Assembly: GCA_021790495.1 (NCBI GenBank)
Contig: JAJYGZ010000335.1
Span: forward strand, 1-5,906
Source of the DNA: Actinomycetes bacterium
GTDB taxonomy: Bacteria; Actinomycetota; Acidimicrobiia; Acidimicrobiales; Acidimicrobiaceae
Length of the DNA stretch: 5,906 nucleotides
Direction: 5' to 3'
The notes under the pieces: model-generated
Told to the model about the DNA's origin: nothing
Databases searched by the model: none
The model's input: the letters and a program-made list of their open reading frames with translations, nothing else
Program-made: the position numbers and the translations under genes
Shown here: piece after piece, positions 1 to 5,612 of the stretch
Numbering within the stretch: position 1 is the stretch's first letter
How the letters are laid out: each line of letters opens with the position of its first letter

Positions 1-1033
1 TTTCACCGTCGGAGCTTACTCCGAAGCGGTCCTTTGGACACCCGCCGTTGCATGCTCTGAGCCACGGGCACCGAAGACACTGACTGGGAAGCGCATCGCG
101 CTTGGCGTCTCCAAAAGCTCGCTGTTGGGGAGATGAGATCAGAGTGGCGAGCTCGGATTCCATTATCGACCCGAGACGATGCTGGTCATCGACAAAATGA
201 TCGCAGCAGTAAACGTTCCCGTCATGTTCGAGAGCGACCACCTGACCACAGGTCGGAGCCATTACACATAGTGAGGGAGAACCTCCGGCAAATGCCCTGA
301 TCGCCTCGGCGAAAAATTGCACCAGCACCGTTCCGAGGTCGTGGCGAACCCATTCGTCAAAGACCGCGACGAGAAAGCGTCCGTAGTCCACTCCCGAGAG
401 CGATCCCTCCCCTGGTGTCCCCATTGGAGTCTTGGCGACCACGGGGAGAAATTGCAGAAATGGACTTCCCAACTCTCGCAGCGCTCGATATACCCCGACG
501 GGGTCGCGTACGGTGGCGGGGGTGACGGTGCAAAGTAGATCCGCTCGAATCCCATAGGCGGCGAGGCGTCGGTACGCCGCGACAACCCGCTGGTAAGTGC
601 CACGGTCGCGGCGGTCGCGGCGATTGAGATCATGTAGCGCTTCTGTCCCATCGACGCTGAGCCCGACCTCAAAGTGCTCCGCGGCGAGAAACTCGCACCA
701 GGAATCGTCGAGCAGGGTTCCATTGGTCTGGAGGTTATTCCAGATTTGCCATCCTGCGGGGAGGCACTCCCGCTGCATTTCCATCGCCGCGCGGAAGTAA
801 CCCAACCCCGCCAAGGTCGGCTCACCCCCATGCCAGACGAAGTGCACGATCGGACCTGGACTGGATTCGATGTAGCTCCGGATGTAGGTGCGGAGAACTT
901 CTCGCGACATTCGAAACGGATGCCGCTTTGGGTAGGAAGCCGCCTTTCCCACGTAGTAGCAGTAGCTGCAGTCAAGATTGCAGATTGGCCCCACCGGCTT
1001 GGCCATTACCAAGAACGGCTCTAGCTCCTGCAA
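1..1033 (-). CDS. Radical SAM/SPASM anaerobic sulfatase-maturase-like enzyme, C-terminus cut by window edge
   Basis: Reading the minus strand from a TTG at 1033 gives 344 codons without a stop up to the left edge. Residues 18-25 are CNLDCSYC, the CX3CX2C site for the SAM-binding 4Fe-4S cluster, preceded by MAKPVGPI as in anaerobic sulfatase-maturating enzymes (anSMEs). WHGGEPTL (67-74) is the SAM-binding GGE motif, LQTNGTLL (101-108) and LSVDG (125-129) are conserved strands, and QFLPVV (194-199) follows. The SPASM part has C256, C262 and C277, then C319, C322, C328 and C332, which would bind two auxiliary clusters; the last expected Cys lies outside the window. D278 after CC matches the proposed catalytic Asp of characterised anSMEs. 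Known members oxidise a Cys or Ser of a sulfatase to formylglycine in the cytoplasm. Family length is near 390-420, so perhaps 50-80 residues are missing. No sulfatase is visible here. Start is uncertain: TTG 1033, ATG 1006, or a frameshifted start at 1106. Another peptide-modifying SPASM enzyme remains possible. Confidence 0.88.
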   Translation of the reverse strand, partial: MQELEPFLVMAKPVGPICNLDCSYCYYVGKAASYPKRHPFRMSREVLRTYIRSYIESSPGPIVHFVWHGGEPTLAGLGYFRAAMEMQRECLPAGWQIWNNLQTNGTLLDDSWCEFLAAEHFEVGLSVDGTEALHDLNRRDRRDRGTYQRVVAAYRRLAAYGIRADLLCTVTPATVRDPVGVYRALRELGSPFLQFLPVVAKTPMGTPGEGSLSGVDYGRFLVAVFDEWVRHDLGTVLVQFFAEAIRAFAGGSPSLCVMAPTCGQVVALEHDGNVYCCDHFVDDQHRLGSIMESELATLISSPQQRAFGDAKRDALPSQCLRCPWLRACNGGCPKDRFGVSSDGE

Positions 1034-1124
1034 CGGATCAACGCCCCGTTTTGAGTGAAAAGCCCGAACACCAATCCCCGGGGCTTATCGATGCTTGGTC
1101 GGACATGGCCACGCGGTCTCCTCC
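1034..1124 (-). other. Probable frameshifted 5' end of the maturase gene
   Basis: On the minus strand a GGAGGAG site (1124-1118) precedes GTG at 1112 by 5 nt and ATG at 1106 by 11 nt, the best start signal near this gene. That frame reads 22 codons from the ATG (MSDQASISPG...) and stops at TGA 1040-1038. The maturase frame is offset by one base and is closed upstream by TAA at 1087-1085. The two frames overlap between these stops, a stretch rich in short homopolymers (CCCCGGGG at 1076-1083, then runs of A, T and C). One extra base there, real or from sequencing, would explain the layout and give a leader of roughly 24 residues before the TTG at 1033. Alternatively translation truly starts at TTG 1033 and the upstream signal is chance. 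Confidence 0.45.
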
Positions 1125-2073
1125 AGAAATTACGCTTTACGAGGAACGCGTCGGAACCCTGCGATGCTGGCACAAGCTTGAGCGCACTTCCCTAAGGAGC
1201 AGCACGACGAGAACAAAGCGCCTCTATACAATCCGACTCTACAGCCTTTAGTTGCCAGTGGGACATACGCCTGCGACCCTGAGGGGTACGAGAGCCCAAG
1301 CCGGTACGCCCCAGGGCGCGGCTACTGGCGGCTCGCTCGCGTCCCCGGCCGCGCGAAGCTCGTTTACTCGATCCTCTTTGCGGCTCAAAGTACGCGATGA
1401 GCTGACCATCGTAGGCCACGGCGGGCTCTATACAACCAATGATCATGCAGCGCAGTCCTTTTTCACCAGCGCGGAACGCTCATCGTCGCCCATAGAGCGG
1501 CCTCGGCGAGATAAGACGCAGTCGCACAGCACCAATCAGACAAAAGGCACCGCGCCGCGAACTCACCACGGTTCGCCACTTTGCGCTTCAGTTAGCGGAG
1601 CAAGTGCTCTGGTCGCAGGCCCGATACGCTACAACGGATCGCCATGACTTTTCCCTATTGCGAGCGCCTTCTCGTGACGAGGATCCGCAGAGCCGCCTAT
1701 CGGCTTCCAAGTGAGTGCGCCCGCGTATTCTTTCTCATTCGCGCATCCCCCGTGAAGATCCCCGTTGGGGGCGATTCTTAGCCCGACCAAGATGTCGTTT
1801 CTATCTGCGCTCAGCAGCGGTTAAGCGGAAATCCCAGAGCCGTATGCACCTAAAAAGTGGGGAGACGAAAAAGTGCGCGGTATTTTTGTCGTTGCTTGGG
1901 TCCATGATATGTTGATCTGGTGGCGATGCTAAAAGTGGGCATCCACTAGCGATTGCCTAGAAGCAAAAGAATCTTTGGTTGGCAAATAGTATCAAAAAGC
2001 CTGGGGGAGAGGGCATAGCCACCTCGATGGATTGGTCAAACGGTCTGTCTGTTTTCCCGAAACTATTCTGCTC
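1125..2073. other. Long divergent intergenic stretch without a recognisable gene
   Basis: This stretch separates the leftward maturase from the rightward operon. Open frames of up to about 130 codons occur (for example 1252-1647 plus, 1192-1446 minus, 1715-1915 plus), but their products are low in hydrophobic core, rich in Ser/Arg/Thr, lack any motif I recognise and have no good ribosome site. They look like chance frames in G+C-rich DNA. The part from about 1840 onward is visibly more A+T-rich, as expected for a promoter region, but no -35/-10 pair is convincing. Small inverted repeats occur (1557-1562 with 1571-1576; GTGG/CCAC at 1935-1946; AAAGA/TCTTT at 1966-1976). None is followed by a T-run, so no terminator is called. 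A decayed gene or a small RNA cannot be excluded. Confidence 0.5.
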
Positions 2074-2103
2074 ATTTGCGAGCTGGCCAAATTGACTAAT
2101 TTG
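2074..2103. promoter_or_regulatory. Operator-like inverted repeats upstream of the operon
   Basis: CAAATT (2088-2093) and AATTTG (2098-2103) are perfect 6-bp inverted copies around GACT, and ATTTG at 2074-2078 pairs with the same CAAAT in the other direction. These three half-sites end 25 nt before the GTG start of the first operon gene, in A+T-rich DNA. The position suits a repressor or activator site for the operon. The regulator is not in the window, and the site is an inference from symmetry and position only. Confidence 0.3.
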
Positions 2104-2128
2104 AAAATAGCAAGCACTGGGGGGCTTA

Positions 2129-3550
2129 GTGAGTAACGAGTTCGATGTCTTGGTGCGCGACGCGCACGTGGTGAGTCCCGAAGGAGTGACTCATTGCGAC
2201 CTGGCTGTCAAGGACGGTCTTATCGCGGCCATCTTGCGGCCCAATAGCGCCGCAACGGCGGATGAGGTCATTGACGCCAACGGCAAGTATGTAATGCCCG
2301 GCGTTGTGGACCCGCACGTACACCTCGGCTACCTCTCGACCTTTGAAGAGCAGTGCGAAGCCGACACCCGCGCCGGGGCGATCGGTGGTGTCACCAGTAT
2401 GCAGATATTCATCCAAATCAAGACCAAGGAAAGGTTCGACTCGTTACGCTCGGCGGCCGAGGAGCTCTCGCTCATCGACTTCGCATTTTCTCCTGCGATC
2501 CGTTCAGCCGATGACGCGGCAATCTTAGATAAAGCAATAACGGAATGGGGCGTGCCCAGTTTCAAGTTCTTCATGGCGTATCGCGCCAAAGAGGGGCCAT
2601 CGCTCGTTGCAGGAAGTTCGCCGAATACCCTCAATGACGGCCTGATGTACGAGATCTTTGAACGGATGGCGGACTACAACCGCAACGGCAGGCCACTCAC
2701 AGCGTGCGTGCACGCCGAGAACTTCGAAGTTACCGACTGGTTCATTCAAAAGGCGATGGATTCTGGCGCCGACGGACTTCGCGCCTGGCACGAAGCGAGT
2801 CCGGGCTTCGCCGAGGCGGAAAACGCCATGCGCGCGTGCTACTTTGCCGAACTCGCGGGTTGTCCCGTCTACATCGTGCACCTTGGCGCCACGGAATCCG
2901 TCGAGGCCATGACCCGCGCGAAACGGACTCACCCCAATGCCTTCGCCGAGACGTGCCCCCACTACCTAGGCAGAACATGCGACGACCCAATTGGCAATCT
3001 TGGAAAGATCAGCCCCCCGATCCGAACGGCAAATGACGTGGAGGCTTCTTGGATAGCTTTGCGTGACGGAATTTTCGATACGGTGGGCACGGATAACACC
3101 GGCACAAAGCTTGAGAAGAAAGGCGGAACCATTTGGGAAGCCGCACGGGGAATACCGGGAATTGGAACCCTGCTGCCAATGGTGTTGAGCGAGGGCGTAA
3201 ATAAGGGGAGGATCAGCCTCGAACGCGCGGTTGAGGTCACCTCGGTCAATGCGGCCAAGATCTTCCACATGTACCCCCGAAAGGGGTCTCTCGGAATCGG
3301 ATCAGATGCTGATTTGGTGATCGTCGATCTTGAGCGCCAAGAGGTTGTGACCCCGGCGTTGCTGCAACACTACTCGGACTACAACATTTACCAAGGAATG
3401 CGCTTGAAGGGATGGCCGATCCTGACGATGCGGGGCGGACGGGTAATTGTGCGAGATTTCCAAGTGGTCGCCAAGCCAGGGTCCGCTAAGTACTTGAGGG
3501 TTGCCCAGACGAGTAGTCCCGGCGCCGGAATCAAAGGAGGAAAGCAATGA
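2129..3550 (+). CDS. Hydantoinase/dihydropyrimidinase-family cyclic amidohydrolase (possible imidase)
   Basis: The 473-residue product has the full-length D-hydantoinase/dihydropyrimidinase/allantoinase fold, a cytoplasmic binuclear metal hydrolase that opens cyclic ureides and imides. An N-terminal beta-sandwich segment (about 1-55) leads into GVVDPHVHLG, with metal ligands H63 and H65. K146 in SFKFFMAY is the lysine expected to be carboxylated. H195 (VHAEN) and H251 (VYIVHLG) are the next ligands, and D322 in GTDNTG is the catalytic Asp. AETCPHYL (273-280) and SPPIRT (295-300) are typical, and the C-terminal sandwich returns at about 385-450 (GSDADLVIVD, LKGWPILTMRGG). All metal ligands are present, so it should be active. 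Members usually have His after the catalytic Asp; here it is Asn323. GTG is chosen because an in-frame TAG lies at 2108-2110, G-rich DNA (2119-2124) precedes it, and the next ATG (codon 55) would delete the sandwich. It is first in an operon with an amidase and a dehydratase, favouring a cyclic imide or hydantoin-like substrate over pyrimidine synthesis. The exact substrate is unknown. Confidence 0.92.
   Translation: MSNEFDVLVRDAHVVSPEGVTHCDLAVKDGLIAAILRPNSAATADEVIDANGKYVMPGVVDPHVHLGYLSTFEEQCEADTRAGAIGGVTSMQIFIQIKTKERFDSLRSAAEELSLIDFAFSPAIRSADDAAILDKAITEWGVPSFKFFMAYRAKEGPSLVAGSSPNTLNDGLMYEIFERMADYNRNGRPLTACVHAENFEVTDWFIQKAMDSGADGLRAWHEASPGFAEAENAMRACYFAELAGCPVYIVHLGATESVEAMTRAKRTHPNAFAETCPHYLGRTCDDPIGNLGKISPPIRTANDVEASWIALRDGIFDTVGTDNTGTKLEKKGGTIWEAARGIPGIGTLLPMVLSEGVNKGRISLERAVEVTSVNAAKIFHMYPRKGSLGIGSDADLVIVDLERQEVVTPALLQHYSDYNIYQGMRLKGWPILTMRGGRVIVRDFQVVAKPGSAKYLRVAQTSSPGAGIKGGKQ
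3534..3540 (+). promoter_or_regulatory. Strong ribosome-binding site inside the hydantoinase gene end
   Basis: AAGGAGG lies 6 nt before the ATG at 3547 and within the last codons of the preceding gene. With the ATGA overlap of stop and start it indicates translational coupling of the hydantoinase-like and cysteine-hydrolase genes, and it fixes the start of the second gene. Confidence 0.85.
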
Positions 3551-4275
3551 GCACGGAAACGCACGCCTGGGAGCCTCTGCTTACGCCCCGGGATCGCGAG
3601 TTCCTCAAGGCGCGGTCGGTCCGCGAGCGGGGATTCGGATCACGTCCGGCCTTGATCGTGGTCGACATGCAGCACATGGCCTGTGGCGACAAGGACGAAG
3701 ACATACTTACCATGATCAAGCGATGGCCCAGTGGATGCGGGCATGAAGCTTGGGCTGCCATTGACAAACAAAAGGTACTGCTCGAGGCATGCCGCACTTC
3801 AGGTGTCCCGATCATCTACACACGCTACGTACCGCAGTTGATAAAATTCGACGGATTCGCCAAGAAGCGGATGGGAACTACCCAGCAGCCGGTGATCACC
3901 GACCAGCAGTGGCAGATTGTGGCCGATGTCGCGCCCAGCGAAGGCGACATCGTGCTGGACAAAAGTTACGCAAGCGTCTTGTATGGGACGCCGCTTTCGA
4001 GCTGGCTGGTGGCTATGGGCATCGATACCACGATCTTGATAGGCAACAGCACGGGGGGCTGCGTACGCGCCAGCGCCGTTGACCTGACGACCCACAACTA
4101 CAACGTTGTGGTGGTCGAGGATTGCGTGTTCGATCGCGTGGAACTCTCCCACGCCGCGGCATTGCTCGATTTGTGGATGAAGTACTGCGATGTCGTCTTC
4201 TCGGACACGGTTATCGGTTATTTGGGTGACGTCCGCGAAGGCGAGCGACGCTTGAGCGCCGCCGCCGGAGCGTGA
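3547..4275 (+). CDS. Isochorismatase-family cysteine hydrolase (amidohydrolase, N-carbamoylsarcosine amidase/maleamate amidase-like)
   Basis: The 242-residue product has the cysteine-hydrolase catalytic triad: D40 in ALIVVDMQ, K139 in VLDKSYAS and C172 in STGGCVRASAVD. GNSTGGCVRA matches the loop that usually carries a cis-peptide before the nucleophile elbow. The segment VVVVEDCVFDRVELSHAAALLDLWMKY is of the kind seen in the N-carbamoylsarcosine amidase branch, which hydrolyses C-N amide or carbamoyl bonds and releases ammonia; maleamate amidohydrolase (NicF) is in the same superfamily. The ISC-type isochorismatase role is unlikely because no siderophore genes are near. No signal peptide or membrane segment is seen, so it should be cytoplasmic. 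The start overlaps the upstream stop (ATGA), so the two enzymes are probably made together and act in succession: ring opening, then hydrolysis of the linear half-amide or carbamoyl product. The substrate is inferred; the family assignment is firm. Confidence 0.9.
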   Translation: MSTETHAWEPLLTPRDREFLKARSVRERGFGSRPALIVVDMQHMACGDKDEDILTMIKRWPSGCGHEAWAAIDKQKVLLEACRTSGVPIIYTRYVPQLIKFDGFAKKRMGTTQQPVITDQQWQIVADVAPSEGDIVLDKSYASVLYGTPLSSWLVAMGIDTTILIGNSTGGCVRASAVDLTTHNYNVVVVEDCVFDRVELSHAAALLDLWMKYCDVVFSDTVIGYLGDVREGERRLSAAAGA

Positions 4276-4276
4276 C

Positions 4277-4351
4277 ATGATGCGACCTGGTTGGCGGCCG
4301 CTACGGCACGGCACAATACCATCACGGAGGTACGTAGCAAAATGGGCATGA
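4277..4351 (+). CDS. Possible 24-codon leader ORF before the dehydratase large subunit
   Basis: An ATG at 4277, preceded by GGAG (4267-4270) with a 6-nt spacer, opens a 24-codon frame. It starts MMRPGWRPLRHG and ends at TGA 4349-4351. It begins right after the stop of the cysteine hydrolase and ends overlapping the ATG at 4348 (ATGA) of the dehydratase reading frame, so it spans the only sizeable gap in the operon. The product is short, basic and Arg/Trp-rich and resembles nothing I know. It could couple translation across the gap, or be chance. Confidence 0.2.
   Translation: MMRPGWRPLRHGTIPSRRYVAKWA
4326..4330 (+). promoter_or_regulatory. Ribosome-binding site setting the large-subunit start
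   Basis: GGAGG lies 11 nt before ATG 4342 and 17 nt before ATG 4348. The in-frame TTG at 4291 lies upstream of this site and has no such signal, and translation from it would add 17 residues unlike the family N-terminus. This supports ATG 4342. Confidence 0.7.
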
Positions 4352-5595
4352 CCGTGGCCGAGAAGATTCTCGCGTCTCATGCTGGCCTGCAGCGGGTGAC
4401 ACCGGGCGAGTACGTATGGTGCAAGGTGGACGCCACTTCGGGCCACATGCTCGGGGAGCTGGATCGGCTCGGCGTAGAAAAAGTATGGGACCCCGAGCGG
4501 GTCTTCGTCGTGGACGACCATCTCGCCCCGCCACCCACCATCGAAGCTGCAAATGCTGTCAAGGAGCTCCGCCGTCTTGTGGCCAAGTACGGCATCACTC
4601 ATTTCTTTGAGTATGGCCGTGGCGGGATACTCCATCAGGTCTTTCCCGAGAACGGAATGATTGCCCCTGGAGAGCTGATCGCAATGGGCGATTCTCATTC
4701 AACCAGCGGTGGCGTATTCAATGCCTGCGTGACAAATGCGGCAACCGACGCGCTATACATCTTGGCTTTTGGCGAGCTTTGGTTCCGAGTGCCTGAAAGC
4801 GTTCGCATCGTGCTTGACGGACGCTTGCCCACCTGGTGTGTCGGCAAGGACGTCATCCTCCACGTGGCGGGCCAGCTCGGAACGGATTTCGGTCTCTACA
4901 AATCCGTTGAGTACACCGGCCCCGTGGCCAAGCAGATGACCCTCGCCCAGCGCTGGACCATCGCCAACATGGGCGTCGAAGTTGGCGCCAAGTTTGCCCT
5001 CTTCGAGTTCGACGAGAAGGTGGAAGAGTTTCTCGGAACCCGGGTTGCCCGACCCTACACGCCAGTCTCGGCTGACCCTGACGCCGCCTACGAAGCTACT
5101 TACCAGTTCGATCTTTCCAGCCTTGAGCCAATGGTGGCGTTTCCCAACGATCCGGGAAATGTGCATCCGGTAACCGAAGCAGAGGGTCGCCACATCCAGA
5201 TTGATCAGGCATTCCTCGGATCTTGTACCAATGCTCGTCAAGAAGACCTCGAGATTGCGGCAAAGATCATGAAAGGCAGGCGCGTCCATCCGCGAGTGCG
5301 AATGCTGGTCAGTCCGGCTTCGCAAGAGGTATACCGGGACGCCTTGAAGGCGGGCTGGCTCGAGATCTTCGCCGACGCGGGATGTGTGGTCGAGCATTCG
5401 ACCTGCGGTCCCTGCTTTGGAGGACACCTGGGTGTCCTCGGCGACAACGATGTCTGCATTTCCTCGAGCAACCGCAACTTTCAGGGTCGAATGGGCAGCC
5501 CAAGTTCCTCGGTGTACTTGGCTAGTCCGGCGACTGTGGCGGCGGCTGCCATCGCTGGCGAGATCGTCGATCCGCGACAGTTCCTCACCCCCTGA
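4342..5595 (+). CDS. Aconitase-family hydro-lyase, large (Fe-S) subunit, LeuC/HacA-like, probably not leucine synthesis
   Basis: From ATG 4342 the product has 417 residues, the usual length of stand-alone LeuC-type large subunits, and starts MGMTVAEKILASHAG like many of them. The 4Fe-4S ligands are C295 in GSCTNARQ and C355 and C358 in STCGPCFGG. HQVFPENG (98-105) and GDSHSTSGG (116-124) are the conserved substrate and cluster-proximal loops, and QGRMGSPSSSVYLASP (381-396) is the C-terminal signature. These enzymes add or remove water on 2-hydroxy di- or tricarboxylates in the cytoplasm; the family includes isopropylmalate isomerase, homoaconitase, citraconate hydratase, maleate hydratase and dimethylmalate dehydratase. 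The usual GDSHTCTYGA-type loop is changed here to GDSHSTSGGVFNACVTNA, so the substrate probably differs. It is 66 nt downstream of the cysteine hydrolase and 17 nt upstream of its small subunit. With an imidase-like and an amidase-like gene before it, a maleate or substituted-maleate hydratase is the best guess; the family is certain, the substrate is not. Confidence 0.9.
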   Translation: MGMTVAEKILASHAGLQRVTPGEYVWCKVDATSGHMLGELDRLGVEKVWDPERVFVVDDHLAPPPTIEAANAVKELRRLVAKYGITHFFEYGRGGILHQVFPENGMIAPGELIAMGDSHSTSGGVFNACVTNAATDALYILAFGELWFRVPESVRIVLDGRLPTWCVGKDVILHVAGQLGTDFGLYKSVEYTGPVAKQMTLAQRWTIANMGVEVGAKFALFEFDEKVEEFLGTRVARPYTPVSADPDAAYEATYQFDLSSLEPMVAFPNDPGNVHPVTEAEGRHIQIDQAFLGSCTNARQEDLEIAAKIMKGRRVHPRVRMLVSPASQEVYRDALKAGWLEIFADAGCVVEHSTCGPCFGGHLGVLGDNDVCISSSNRNFQGRMGSPSSSVYLASPATVAAAAIAGEIVDPRQFLTP

Positions 5596-5601
5596 ACAAC
5601 C

Positions 5602-5607
5602 AAGGAG
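5602..5607 (+). promoter_or_regulatory. Ribosome-binding site of the small-subunit gene
   Basis: AAGGAG is placed 5 nt before ATG 5613 in the 17-nt gap after the large-subunit stop, confirming the start and co-translation of the two subunits. Confidence 0.8.
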
Positions 5608-5612
5608 CAGAG

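Noticed and set aside
262..975. Minus-strand open frame of 237 codons
   Set aside because: It lies inside the radical SAM gene in another frame on the same strand. Its product is Ser/Arg/Pro-rich without motifs, while the overlapping frame has the full set of cluster cysteines.
1557..1576. 6-bp perfect inverted repeat (GCGAAC/GTTCGC) with an 8-nt loop
   Set aside because: Short stem, no T-run, far from any gene end; expected by chance in DNA of this composition.
1252..1647. Plus-strand open frame of 131 codons in the intergenic region
   Set aside because: No ribosome site, Ser/Thr/Arg/Gly-rich composition, no hydrophobic core and no motif; not supported as a gene.
1753..1778. CCCC-GTT-GGGG hairpin considered as a terminator
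   Set aside because: No following T-run and no gene ending near it on either strand.
4291..4341. Upstream TTG start for the dehydratase large subunit
   Set aside because: It would place 17 extra residues before the family-like MGMTVAEKIL start and would lie upstream of the only good ribosome site (4326-4330).
3799..4698. Minus-strand open frame of 299 codons
   Set aside because: It is antisense to the cysteine hydrolase and the dehydratase large subunit, both of which carry complete catalytic motifs; its own product has no recognisable domain.
4753..5427. Minus-strand open frame of 224 codons
   Set aside because: Antisense shadow of the dehydratase large subunit, caused by codon bias in G+C-rich DNA.
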